Positions 38,043-47,699 of a DNA stretch of 64,000 nt are shown in pieces. Within the stretch, counting starts at the first letter, position 1, and every line of letters starts with the position of its first letter. Under the pieces are notes generated by a model. It worked only from the letters and a program-made list of their open reading frames with translations, was not told the origin of the DNA and did not search any database. Both the position numbers and the translations under genes were made by a program. Source of the stretch: CAWARU01 sp963805795 (lineage in GTDB: Bacteria; Pseudomonadota; Gammaproteobacteria; UBA6186; Azoamicaceae); contig CAWDVG010000001.1 of NCBI GenBank assembly GCA_963805795.1, positions 992,001-1,056,000 on the forward strand, given 5' to 3'.

Positions 38043-38588
38043 ATGTTCATAAAAAATACCAGTCAACAATTTGGATTGGTCAGTAAAATTTTTCATTGGA
38101 TCATAGCTTTGCTTGTCGCTGTCCAATTTTATTTAATTATTCATGTTAGCTTTTTGCCCAAAGATTCTCCCTTAATTGGCTTCCTGATTGGGGGGTTACA
38201 TAAACCGATTGGCATGCTAATCCTACTGCTGGCTGTTCTTAGTTATTGCTGGAGAGCCATCAATATTAGTCCAAGCTATCCGCCAAGCATGAAGCCCTTT
38301 GAAAAAGTGGCTGCAAAATGGGTGCACAATTTATTATATTTGTGTCTGATTGTGATGCCATTAAGTGGGCTTATTATGTCGGTAGCAGGTGGAAGACCCC
38401 CGAATTTTTTTGGCTTGTTTCAGGTCCCAGAATTTATGGAAAAAAACCAAAGGCTATCGGATAATTTTTATGCTGTTCATCAATATACTACATATGTATT
38501 GATTGCTTTGATTGCAATTCATATTTTAGCGGCATTAAAGCATCATTTTATCAATCGAGATACTATATTAAAACGAATGTGGTTTTAA
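38043..38588 (+). CDS. Cytochrome b561 family di-heme membrane protein
   Basis: 181 residues from ATG 38043, which has AAGGAG 6 nt upstream; earlier in-frame TTG and ATG codons lack spacing. Four membrane helices carry the expected heme-ligand histidines: KIFHWIIALLV, GLHKPIGML, WVHNLLYLCLIVMPLSG and AVHQYTTYVL with IAIHILAALKHHF. The YceJ-like b561 group moves electrons from quinol to periplasmic acceptors such as superoxide. No partner gene is adjacent. Confidence 0.9.
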   Translation: MFIKNTSQQFGLVSKIFHWIIALLVAVQFYLIIHVSFLPKDSPLIGFLIGGLHKPIGMLILLLAVLSYCWRAINISPSYPPSMKPFEKVAAKWVHNLLYLCLIVMPLSGLIMSVAGGRPPNFFGLFQVPEFMEKNQRLSDNFYAVHQYTTYVLIALIAIHILAALKHHFINRDTILKRMWF

Positions 38589-38594
38589 CTCGCA

Positions 38595-41207
38595 TCATGG
38601 CTTATTAGGTTTTGATACATTGACTGTCATATTCTCATAAACTTTTTCTAATGTTTTTTCTATTTCAGTTGGTTTGTTGATGTCTGGTGGTTTCGGAATA
38701 AAAACAGAAATTTTCTTTGATTGTAAAAAATTTTCATAAATCTTTTTACCTAATATGTCTAGAGCCTGTTGTTGCTCTGCAATGTCTGCCATCAATTTCG
38801 TATTTGTATATTTCGGATTAATCTTTTTTTGATCAGATTCTAACTTCGATTTTTTGGATTCATAATCTCTCATTTGTTTTAAAAATTCTTCTTTATTATC
38901 TCTTGCTGTGACGTCTTTTTCTTGAATTTTAGCGTTAAGTTTTTCATCTGCCACCTTTTTTTGCATTCTATTCATCAGTGCTTGCGGAGTGAAAGACGCA
39001 GATGATTTTTTCCCTGTCGTTGATGGACGAGGGGGAGGAACCGGTGGTACAGGTGGATTTGGAGGTTGAATGGTCATTGCACTAGGGGCTACTGGAGCTG
39101 CAGAAATTGAGCTCTTCGATGGTCTTGGTGGCAACGGCGGTGCAGCTTTCGATGATGAAACAATTGAGGCTCGTACTCCAGTTGCAGCAGCCGAATTTGC
39201 AGTCACAGAGGGTTGACCTGGTGGCGGTGGGGAGTTTGGAGGTCTTGGTTGCCTAATATTGGTTACGCCTGCTGGAGCAGCTGCTGAAGATTGTACTTTA
39301 GGTGTAGCCGGAGTTACTGAAGGTGGTTTTGCAGGAGGCAAGGGCGGCTTAATAACTGTTGCTCTTGTCGGGGCAGTTGGCGCAGGCGGAACGGATCCAG
39401 ATACAGCTGCTGCAGTCGCTATTGAAGATGGTTTTGGCGGTATTGGGGGTCTAACACCTGCTGCCGCAGTTGGTATAATGGGTGAAACGAGTGCAGAAGG
39501 TGCCGAAGCTGATGTAGAAGGTACTCTGTTTGCTGCTGGAGATATTGCTGGAGCCACAGCTTGAGGGCTCTTTTGAAGTTTCTTTTTTTCTTGTATAAGC
39601 TTATCCAGTTTTGTAGATAATCGGATATCTGGATACCATTCTCTTATTTTTATTGCTTCCTCTGCGTAGTTTCCTCTTATTGTTTCACTAGGATTACCAT
39701 CTTCTAGAATTTTTTCTATTTCTTTTATACGCTTTACATTTTGTTCTTTTATTATCTCTGCTTGCGTCTTTTGAGCCGAGACGGCTTTTCTTGCATCATT
39801 ATCCAATCGCTTTTTGGCTGCGGCATCAATGTTTACTTCATATGTTTTTAAAGTTTTTTGAGTAAACTGATCTTTTCTTGCATTAAGATTTTCAAAAATT
39901 ATTTTATTAAAAATTTCTTTACCTTTCCCTTTGCTAGCTATATTATATTTGTTTCCTGCAAACATCAATGTCTCGGATGCTTTTGCCATAGCTTTAATGA
40001 GATTATCAGCTGATACAGTACTTGATTGTACATTAGCATTTAGAAATGGTTTTATTGTAATTGAGTTCATTTTACCAAAAGTTGGCTTTTTTAAATTTAT
40101 TTGTAAAATTACATTGCCATCCTTTACTACATTAAATCTATTTTCTAGTGCTTTGCCATCCTTTGTCTTCGCAGCCTCAATTTTACATCCCTCACCCAGA
40201 ACATCTTGAAAAGCTTTTTCAGTTCCAAATCCTTTCAATGCTTCTAGAGTTAATGTCTTTTCAGCCACATTTGTAATATGAATTTTTGGATATCGATCTT
40301 CCTTTTTCGAAAAGTTTTTGACTAATTCCTGAGCATTTTCTCGCTGTCTTTTTATTTCATTTATATTTTTTAGGTTTGCTACAACCGCACTTAAAGACTG
40401 GTTAATTGAATCAAAATTAATATTACTTTGTCTTTCTGTATCAAACTTATCGGCTTTATCAATGAGTTCTTTCATTAACAATTGATGTCTTGGCCCCCTT
40501 TGCACAGGCTTAATCACCACATCAGCAACAAATGTTCTAGTAGCTTGATTGGTTTCCTTTTTAAGCATCTCAGTAATCTCTGACTGGACGATTGTGCTAT
40601 CTGATAATATTTTGGCGTATTCTTTAAACTTTTCATTATATAATTTGGATGTGGCGGCCAATATCCTGGTGGTTTTCTGAATGTCATTTAGACTTTGGTT
40701 AGCAATTATATCTTTTTTTATCGTTTCCAACTCGGTAATAAACTCATTTGAAACCCTTTTTAAATCGTTAAAATAATCCTTAACTGATTTCATTTTTCCA
40801 TCATGACTTCTATATTGATGGCTCAAATATTTTTCTAGAGATCCAAGCGCAGACATTGCTTCCTTAGTTCTATGGTCCAAGAACGGTTTTTCATTCTTAA
40901 TTAATCTTTCTGTTTCAGTTTTTATCTTTCTTAGATAGGGTTCTTCTTGGTATAATTTTTCATACTCAGCGTCAGTTAATTGTTTGCCTTGATTTGCTTT
41001 TGTAATTTCTGTTTTAATCGTACCAGTAGCCTTTTTTTTCGAAGCCTCTTCAAAATCGTCCTCTACTGCCTTAGTAGCTGCCGCCCTATCTTTATCCACA
41101 AATGCTAACATTGAATTTTTGTATTTTTTTTCGGATTCGATCATCTCATTAAATACTTCATAGAACAAATCTTGGCTGGTTCTTTTAGCAGATGGTGTAG
41201 TGGCCAT
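38595..41207 (-). CDS. Effector candidate with Dbl-homology (RhoGEF-like) domain and poly-proline region
   Basis: 870 residues from ATG 41207 (GGAAG 6 nt upstream). Residues about 14-290 are all-helical and carry a DH-type conserved-region-1 helix (FYEVFNEMIESEKKYKNSML) and the CR3 signature IKPVQRGPRHQLLMKEL; the eukaryotic consensus is KPVQRxPRYxLLLKEL. DH domains exchange nucleotide on Rho-family GTPases. A region without known motifs (about 295-545) follows. Then comes a Pro/Ala-rich stretch (about 550-730) with RPPIPPKP, PPLPPAKPP, PPLPPRPSK and PPVPPVPPPRP, which fit SH3 or EVH1 ligands. The protein ends in a coiled-coil tail. No PH domain or signal peptide is apparent. Together this suggests a host-actin-directed translocated protein, an inference. 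Confidence 0.65.
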   Translation of the reverse strand: MATTPSAKRTSQDLFYEVFNEMIESEKKYKNSMLAFVDKDRAAATKAVEDDFEEASKKKATGTIKTEITKANQGKQLTDAEYEKLYQEEPYLRKIKTETERLIKNEKPFLDHRTKEAMSALGSLEKYLSHQYRSHDGKMKSVKDYFNDLKRVSNEFITELETIKKDIIANQSLNDIQKTTRILAATSKLYNEKFKEYAKILSDSTIVQSEITEMLKKETNQATRTFVADVVIKPVQRGPRHQLLMKELIDKADKFDTERQSNINFDSINQSLSAVVANLKNINEIKRQRENAQELVKNFSKKEDRYPKIHITNVAEKTLTLEALKGFGTEKAFQDVLGEGCKIEAAKTKDGKALENRFNVVKDGNVILQINLKKPTFGKMNSITIKPFLNANVQSSTVSADNLIKAMAKASETLMFAGNKYNIASKGKGKEIFNKIIFENLNARKDQFTQKTLKTYEVNIDAAAKKRLDNDARKAVSAQKTQAEIIKEQNVKRIKEIEKILEDGNPSETIRGNYAEEAIKIREWYPDIRLSTKLDKLIQEKKKLQKSPQAVAPAISPAANRVPSTSASAPSALVSPIIPTAAAGVRPPIPPKPSSIATAAAVSGSVPPAPTAPTRATVIKPPLPPAKPPSVTPATPKVQSSAAAPAGVTNIRQPRPPNSPPPPGQPSVTANSAAATGVRASIVSSSKAAPPLPPRPSKSSISAAPVAPSAMTIQPPNPPVPPVPPPRPSTTGKKSSASFTPQALMNRMQKKVADEKLNAKIQEKDVTARDNKEEFLKQMRDYESKKSKLESDQKKINPKYTNTKLMADIAEQQQALDILGKKIYENFLQSKKISVFIPKPPDINKPTEIEKTLEKVYENMTVNVSKPNKP

Positions 41208-41332
41208 ATTTTCTTCCAAATATAAATAATTTATTATTTAGGCATCCTGCATTGAGCTAAGTTCAAATATCATAATACTGCATATGCACAGTGCATATAT
41301 ACTCAAAAATAAATCGGTTTTTTTATCATTGT

Positions 41333-42682
41333 TTACATAGGCCCATCTTTTTTTACTGCGGCTTTTGGTTCATGAGCTTCTACCCATGCTTTGTCTACTA
41401 TAGCACTTCGAATTTTTTCTTCAAAAGCGGGATCTATTTTTAATGCCTTTGGGTCCCTACCCGCAAATTCTCCAAATTTTTGTATTGCAGTCTTGGCTGA
41501 TAAGCCCTTTAATTCGGGAGTTTCCAACATATCATCTAAACTATTCCCAAGTCGGCTCTTAAAGACATTCTTTTCATTATCCACTTGGTGTTTAAATGCT
41601 AAGAAACATCCCTTTAATATCAATAAATCATCCTTATCTAAATCTTTATTTTTTTGTTTTTCCCTAAACAGAATCATGATTTTGTCTAACACTTCTAATT
41701 GCTTATCACGAGCAGCGTTTCTTGAATATTTATGTGCAAAAAGTGCAGCTTTTCCCCAAGCATCCTGTTCTGTATATTTTTCGGAATCTGCATATCTATT
41801 TCTCACATCTATATTCAGTAGCTCATGCATACCCATCGGCGCGACTGATTTACTAGTACTAAAAATGGCCCGCAGATTTTCTCCCAGTTCTTTTATATCT
41901 TTCCAGAACTCTTCAAACTTATCGAATAATATTTTGAAACTTCCGGTATCGGGATCTGAGAGGTTGGCTCTTAGATCTCCCAAATAATCGGAATCATGGT
42001 TTTGTAACAAATTCAAAGGGGATACGGTAAATTTATATGCCGTCATACGCGAAATAATTTCCAATGATTCCAGTTGAGTATCTATCATTTTTAAATGATG
42101 AGCAATTTGCTGGGCCAACTGTTCTTTCAACTGTTCTTTATAGCCCTTATCAATCTCAGCCCCTATTATTCGAGCTGCTCCCATACTCTCTGCACCCGCT
42201 TTTGCTTTATCTTTCAACTTCCCTAAGGCTTCCATATTGGCTAATAAAGATTTCCTAGCATTGGCGGCAAACTTACTCAATTCTTTAGTCGAAATATTTC
42301 CACTTCCGCGTAGTTCTTTATCTGCCTTCTTCAATAGTTCGAGATAGTCTTTTGCAATTTGTTCTTGATTAAGTGCTTCCCTCATTGTTTTTTCATATTC
42401 ACTTTTTTGACGTAATTCATGAACCTTTAATGGTTGAAGCTCATTTATTTTAGCTGCAGCCCTAATTTCCCTAAATTTATTTTTATCTTCCCTAACTTTT
42501 TCTGCTCCCTCAACTTTTATTTTTTCTCTAAGTTTTTTACTTTCATGATCTTTTTTATCTTTGCCTTCATGAACTTCTCTACCATCAATTATTTCTAACT
42601 GTTCTTTCAATATTCTATTGAGTTCATTTGCTTCTTCTTGAGTTAATTTTGGTTTCTCTGAGTCTTTTTTAACAGCGGGCAT
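41333..42682 (-). CDS. Hypothetical helical/coiled-coil protein (effector candidate)
   Basis: 449 residues, almost entirely charged helix; I recognise no domain. Residues 1-150 are Lys/Glu-rich with heptad-like spacing. The centre (about 195-300) has amphipathic helices including IAHHLKMIDTQLESLEIISR. The tail ends KKDGPM. The ATG has GGAGG at good spacing. It lies 125 nt upstream of the RhoGEF-like gene on the same strand, so the two may be co-expressed. No signal peptide or membrane segment. Confidence 0.55.
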   Translation of the reverse strand: MPAVKKDSEKPKLTQEEANELNRILKEQLEIIDGREVHEGKDKKDHESKKLREKIKVEGAEKVREDKNKFREIRAAAKINELQPLKVHELRQKSEYEKTMREALNQEQIAKDYLELLKKADKELRGSGNISTKELSKFAANARKSLLANMEALGKLKDKAKAGAESMGAARIIGAEIDKGYKEQLKEQLAQQIAHHLKMIDTQLESLEIISRMTAYKFTVSPLNLLQNHDSDYLGDLRANLSDPDTGSFKILFDKFEEFWKDIKELGENLRAIFSTSKSVAPMGMHELLNIDVRNRYADSEKYTEQDAWGKAALFAHKYSRNAARDKQLEVLDKIMILFREKQKNKDLDKDDLLILKGCFLAFKHQVDNEKNVFKSRLGNSLDDMLETPELKGLSAKTAIQKFGEFAGRDPKALKIDPAFEEKIRSAIVDKAWVEAHEPKAAVKKDGPM

Positions 42683-42847
42683 ATATAAATCCTCCGACAG
42701 TAAAGTGTATAATCACTTATTTTATTAACATGAATCACATATTATTTAATAGATCTTCACTGGCATGAATAGTTCATTTTCTTATTCAAAATTTTTGTTT
42801 ACAGTTTTATTTTTATCCTGATTAATCTCATTATTTTTTAAAAACGA

Positions 42848-45800
42848 TTACTCCAACCAAATCCTAGCATTTCTAAAAAGCTGCAGCCAAGGCCCTTCTT
42901 CTCCTTCCCAAGATCTAGGACGCCAAGAATATTGCACAGTTCTAAACCCGCGCTCGGGGTGCGGCATCATGATCGTGACTCGTCCATCTAAATTGGTTAA
43001 GCCCGTAATTCCTAATGGTGACCCATTGGGATTGGCAGGGTAGACATTGGTCTTGCGACCACGGGTATCGATATATCTGATAGGAGCCAAATGTTTTTTA
43101 ATAACTAAAGATTGTATCTCTTCATTTTGAAATTCTGCATAACCCTCTTTATGTGCAACAGCAGCTAGCAAACGAGAGTTCTGCATGCCCTGCAACAAAA
43201 TCGAAGGTGATTCATCAATCTCTACCAAACATAAGCGGCATTCAAATTGCTCTGAATGATTTTGCACAAAATTGGGCCATAATTCCGCACCTGGAATGAT
43301 ATTTTTTAACTGTGCTAACATTTGGCAACCATTTCCTGTCCCTAAAGTAAAAGTATCGGGCTGGCTAAAAAACATGCTAAATTGTTCGTTCAATCTGCTC
43401 TCATATAAAATACGTTTAGCCCACCCCCTACCTGCACCAAGACCATCTCCAAAGGAAAAACCTGCGCCTACAGCCAAACCCTTAAAATCCCTCAATGAAA
43501 TCTCACCGGAGGCTAAATCATTAGTATGAACATCGATCGGGTCAAATCCAGCAGCAAAAAAAGCAGCAGCCATTTCTTTTTGGCCATAAATCCCCTGCTC
43601 TCTTAAAATGGCAACTTTAGGACGAACACCCTTTTGTATATAAGCCAAGTTAATATCTGTATTCATATCAAAACTTAAATCGATAGATAGTCCTGGATCG
43701 TCCACATCCTCTATACAATCCCATTGTTTCTTCGCGGTTCTTGGATTGTCGCGTAAAGCTTGTAGTTGATAACTGGTTTCAGACCAGCTTTTTTGCAAAG
43801 TAATACGATTTTCGGAAAAGATAATATCATCTTCATATATGAAAATAATACGATCAGATTTATCGAGAGTACCTATATCAAAAACATTGGTTAATTGATG
43901 ATCATTTAATATTGTTATTACTGCATCTAAATCTTGTGTTTTGACTTGAATCACAACGCCCAATTCTTCGTTAAACAAAATGGCAATGGGATCCTCGCCT
44001 AAAAAGCTCATATCTATATTTAAACCTGAATGTGAAGCAAAAGCCATTTCAAGTAAAGTGATGAATAACCCTCCATCAGAGCGATCATGGTAGGCAAGAA
44101 TTTTATCTTCTAGGTTCAGCTGCTGTATGGCCGTGAAAAATCTTTTTAGTAGACTAGGTGATTCTAAGTCCGGACAACTATCACCGATTTGATTAAAAAC
44201 TTGTGCCAAAGCAGAACCGCCTAAACGTTGCTGCCCCTCTGCTAAATCGATAAAAAGCAATCGTGTCTCTTCTAATTCTGAATTTGAATAATATAAATAG
44301 GGCGTTAAGCTGCGTCGAATATCCATAACGGGTGCAAAAGCTGAAATAATCATGGTTAAAGGTGTATGCGCTTGCATAACCATTTCCTCATTACTCATAG
44401 CTATGGTAAGGTTTAATGCCGGGCAAAGTTCCAAGGCGAGCGCTTGTATGGCTTCATAAAGACCCGCTTCTGCATCTTGATCTCCCGCTGCAATTATCCA
44501 ATTGGCTGAAAGACGTACATCCGATAATACTCCGATACAAGCTGCGGCTATGTTTGTAATGGCTTCTCCTAATGCCATCCTAGCAGAGGCGGCTTTATTA
44601 ATTAATGCTAACAATGGCCTTTCACCCATAGCAATCGCTTCACCTTCATAGCCTATATAATCTCTTGCTATTACACCACAATCGGCCACGGGTACTTGCC
44701 AAGGTCCGACCATTTGATCACGCAGGACTAAACCAGATGCAGAACGATCTTGAATAGTGATCAAAAAACTTTTATCTGCAACAGAAGGAAGTCGAAGAAT
44801 GCGCTCCAACATTTCTTTCAGAGAAGCATCCGGAAGTTCAAGTTTGAATACGATTTCCTTTTTTTGAAAAGTTTCTCGTCTTTCGCGAGGAATGTTGGCA
44901 AATAGCAAAGATAAGGGTAATTGTATCGGAGTCCAATTATGCTTTTGATCCTGACATTCGAAGAAAGGCTCTTCTATTATTTCCCCTATTATTGAAAAAG
45001 CGCAGGATTCTCGTCTTGCTAACTGCTGAAATATATTCACTTGATCTTTTTGAAGCACAATAATATAACATATCTGCGCACTATTAGACCAAAGCTCCAA
45101 TGCTGAATGATGATCAATATCTTGTAAAACAAAACGACCACCTAAATGTGCTTCAAATATAAATTTTGAAATGGAAGTTGCTAAAGCACCTGAAGCTACA
45201 TCATGAATTGCCACTATGGGGTTTTTGTCACCTAAATTAATACAAGCACTAACAACTTCTTGGCATTTGCGTTCATTTTCTGCATTTCCTTGTTGCACCG
45301 AAGTGAAATTCTCATTTTCCAGGCCGCCCAATAAACCTATCTGCATCCCAACTTTCAACATTTTTTTCTTCATGCAACTCGGCCGCATCACTGCAAGGCC
45401 CCCCGCAATCATAATTGGCTGTTGGTAACCTTGAATTTCGGGTTTTTTTGAATGTGCTAACTGCATTTGAAAGGTTCTAAAATACCCAGTGATAGCGGGG
45501 CGACCCACTTCATTTGCATATTGAGCTGCTCCTAAAGAATTCTCCAATATAATATCCAGTGCTGAATTAAGATTACTTGGTTTGCCATATTGAAATTCCC
45601 AGGGCTGCACAAATCCAGGAATATTGAGATTAGATACTGAAAAACCCACTAATCCGGCTTTTGGGCGAGCACCACGACCCGTTGCCGTTTCGTTTTGTAT
45701 ATCTGCAGCTATTCCAGATGCCCCACCAACATAGGGTGAAATCCCGATAGTTTGATTGCTACTTGCAACTTTTATTGCAAAAGCTTGCTGCTCATTAAGA

Positions 45801-46714
45801 GTAATATACAAATGAGTGATGGGATCTGCAACAAAAATACTTCCCATACCTCCTGCTATGACGGCAGCATGATCTTCGAAGGCGGATAATATACCTCGAG
45901 GGTTTAATTGAATTGTGCTTTTTAGCATGGAAAGCAAGGATTGTGGTTTAAAATGGCCATCTATTATCCATTGCGCATTAACGAGTTTATGACGATTGGC
46001 TTCTGAATTCAGCTGAGCATATATCATTAATTCTACATCGCTCGGATTATGCTTTAATTCTTGAAAAGCCAATGTTAAATAATTTAATTCTTCTAAATTC
46101 AATCCTAACCCTAATTGTTGATTGGCTTCATTCAAAGCATGCTGCCCTCGTTGCATCACATCAAATATATGAGATAACCCATAGTTTGTTCTATTAAGTG
46201 GTAAGGATTTTTTTATTTGTCTTGTCATAAAATGCTGTGCTGTAGCTTGAAAGGTAAATAAAACTTGCTCCTTCACGGGATCATGTAGATAATTAGAGAT
46301 AATTTGTTGATCTTCCCAAGTCATTTTTTCCAAAGTTTGAATGGTATAAAAAATACCATATTCAATACGTTTAATTTTTTTTAATTGACAATGATGCACA
46401 ATATCTGTAACTCGACCAGACCACGATGATTGACTTTTATAACGAGGAACCACCAATATAACCATGCCAGTTCCCAATTTAATATCAAAATCATCCTTCA
46501 ACTGTTGTTCTTCTATTAGTTCGGCAAAAGATAATAAATCTGACAGTATTCCTTTCTCTTGAATGGTAAGTGAAGTTTCAGGGGATTCCTCATCAATAAA
46601 ATAAATAAAATGAGCCTGGATATCGGTAACCTGAGGCAGTTTGTAGATAATCTGATCTAGCAGTCGCTCCTTGCGAAAATGCGGGATAGCAGCTGCGCCA
46701 CGAAAATAGAGCAT
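42848..46714 (-). CDS. purL: Phosphoribosylformylglycinamidine synthase PurL
   Basis: 1288 residues, the large single-chain form (E. coli 1295). It has an N-terminal PurS-like region and two AIRS-type ATP-binding halves (e.g. GAARYANEVGRPAITGYFRTF-like segment near 380; YHDRSDGGLFITLLEMAFA near 870). The C-terminal glutaminase has nucleophile Cys in GTGNGCQMLAQL, with MPHPERGFR carrying His and Glu. It catalyses the fourth step of purine synthesis, so the organism makes purines itself. The reading frame is intact. Downstream lies the coiled-coil protein gene; upstream is the repeat-rich island edge. Confidence 0.96.
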   Translation of the reverse strand: MLYFRGAAAIPHFRKERLLDQIIYKLPQVTDIQAHFIYFIDEESPETSLTIQEKGILSDLLSFAELIEEQQLKDDFDIKLGTGMVILVVPRYKSQSSWSGRVTDIVHHCQLKKIKRIEYGIFYTIQTLEKMTWEDQQIISNYLHDPVKEQVLFTFQATAQHFMTRQIKKSLPLNRTNYGLSHIFDVMQRGQHALNEANQQLGLGLNLEELNYLTLAFQELKHNPSDVELMIYAQLNSEANRHKLVNAQWIIDGHFKPQSLLSMLKSTIQLNPRGILSAFEDHAAVIAGGMGSIFVADPITHLYITLNEQQAFAIKVASSNQTIGISPYVGGASGIAADIQNETATGRGARPKAGLVGFSVSNLNIPGFVQPWEFQYGKPSNLNSALDIILENSLGAAQYANEVGRPAITGYFRTFQMQLAHSKKPEIQGYQQPIMIAGGLAVMRPSCMKKKMLKVGMQIGLLGGLENENFTSVQQGNAENERKCQEVVSACINLGDKNPIVAIHDVASGALATSISKFIFEAHLGGRFVLQDIDHHSALELWSNSAQICYIIVLQKDQVNIFQQLARRESCAFSIIGEIIEEPFFECQDQKHNWTPIQLPLSLLFANIPRERRETFQKKEIVFKLELPDASLKEMLERILRLPSVADKSFLITIQDRSASGLVLRDQMVGPWQVPVADCGVIARDYIGYEGEAIAMGERPLLALINKAASARMALGEAITNIAAACIGVLSDVRLSANWIIAAGDQDAEAGLYEAIQALALELCPALNLTIAMSNEEMVMQAHTPLTMIISAFAPVMDIRRSLTPYLYYSNSELEETRLLFIDLAEGQQRLGGSALAQVFNQIGDSCPDLESPSLLKRFFTAIQQLNLEDKILAYHDRSDGGLFITLLEMAFASHSGLNIDMSFLGEDPIAILFNEELGVVIQVKTQDLDAVITILNDHQLTNVFDIGTLDKSDRIIFIYEDDIIFSENRITLQKSWSETSYQLQALRDNPRTAKKQWDCIEDVDDPGLSIDLSFDMNTDINLAYIQKGVRPKVAILREQGIYGQKEMAAAFFAAGFDPIDVHTNDLASGEISLRDFKGLAVGAGFSFGDGLGAGRGWAKRILYESRLNEQFSMFFSQPDTFTLGTGNGCQMLAQLKNIIPGAELWPNFVQNHSEQFECRLCLVEIDESPSILLQGMQNSRLLAAVAHKEGYAEFQNEEIQSLVIKKHLAPIRYIDTRGRKTNVYPANPNGSPLGITGLTNLDGRVTIMMPHPERGFRTVQYSWRPRSWEGEEGPWLQLFRNARIWLE

Positions 46715-46767
46715 AAAAGACCTTTGAGCTTTAATATCAATATATTATAGTACGTAATATAAAATGA

Positions 46768-46902
46768 TATATTTGATATTTGACCTCATTAAATGGGTGA
46801 CTCCTTATCATACGTATATTTGATATTCGACCGCATTAAATGGGAAGCGCCTTATTAAACGCCTTATTATAGGTATATTTGACCGCATTAAATGGGAAGC
46901 GT
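46768..46902. repeat. Three imperfect tandem repeats upstream of purL
   Basis: A unit running TATATTTGATATTCGACCGC then ATTAAATGGGAAGCG starts at 46768 (diverged), 46815 and 46875 (lacking six bases). The third copy runs straight into the arm of the adjacent palindromic element, sharing GGGAAGCG. It forms the left border of the accessory island. Confidence 0.7.
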
Positions 46903-47000
46903 GGGGGTATAGTTATTTCGGGGACGCGTGAATCCATCCATGGAGCTCTCCACCGCGTCCTGCGGTGGACGCCCCTCAATAACTATACCCCCACGCTTCC
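46896..47000 (-). repeat. Palindromic element, left copy (MITE- or REP-like)
   Basis: Perfect 22-bp terminal inverted repeats (46896-46917 and 46979-47000, starting GGAAGCGTGGGGGTATAG) flank a 61-bp core. The core contains AATCCATCCATGGAGCTCTC and a nested hairpin CCACCGC-GTCCT-GCGGTGG. A homologous element lies at 53091-53196 in the opposite orientation. Confidence 0.85.
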
Positions 47001-47120
47001 CCGCGGCGCCTACAAAAGTTTCAGCCTTTTTTTACAAATAATTTTTTAAACCCCAAGTAGAAAAGTTTTTTTAATAAACTAAGAGTACTCTTTTATTTTA
47101 ATAAGTGGGTATAACCCCAG

Positions 47121-47555
47121 TTATGGGTTTTCAATGACAGCGATCCCTAAGAACAAAAGCAAACTAGTTAACAGGGATTGAAGAAAAGCTTTTTGAAAAC
47201 TCTCCATGCATTTTTTAACTATTATTAGAGTGTTGGGATGATTGACGAACTGAATTGCCTTTAAAGTAACCGATTGCCCAGCAGGTGTATGAAGAGTGTG
47301 CAGGGCTTTTTCATTATGGATGGTTACCTTAAGTTGAGCTTCAATATATTCGTAAAAAACATAACGTTCATAAGTTGATGTCTTCATATTTGAAAAAATA
47401 ATAAATAATCCTAGTCCAAATGCTAAGGTCAGCATGAATACATAACGCATGGCTGACCAAACATCCGTAAGGCATGCATGGTGATTTGTCCGCCACAAGT
47501 AAAATCTCGGAATGAAGAAGTTTGTTCTTCCTTTCTTGTATTTCCCCAATTTCAC
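47121..47555 (-). pseudogene. TraD-like conjugative coupling protein, N-terminal remnant with frameshift
   Basis: Two frames together spell the N-terminus of F-type TraD. One frame reads FRDFTCGGQITMHALRMFGQ (47517-47455), matching the family's F-RGGQ-T-H-LRM-Q motif. The other continues AMRYVFMLTLAFGLGLFIIF and a periplasmic stretch ending in a second helix (QSLLTSLLLFLGIAVIENP). The join near 47452 needs one missing base. The ATPase domain (over 400 residues) is absent because a stop follows. It is therefore a decayed piece of a conjugative element. The family call rests on motif recognition, not a search. Confidence 0.55.
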
Positions 47556-47699
47556 AAAAAAACTTAGGTGCTCTAGCTCTTATAGCACTTGAAATGTTCT
47601 TGCAAGAAAGCATATTGATTCATACATAATATCTTGATTAGCGCGGAGATAATAAGATAAAACTTGACTTAATCATTTAACCTATAACAATTTTATACA

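Noticed and set aside
41333..42682. RasGEF or second DH domain in the coiled-coil protein
   Set aside because: Helix pattern is only loosely similar; none of the signature residues (such as KPVQR-type or the RasGEF core) is present.
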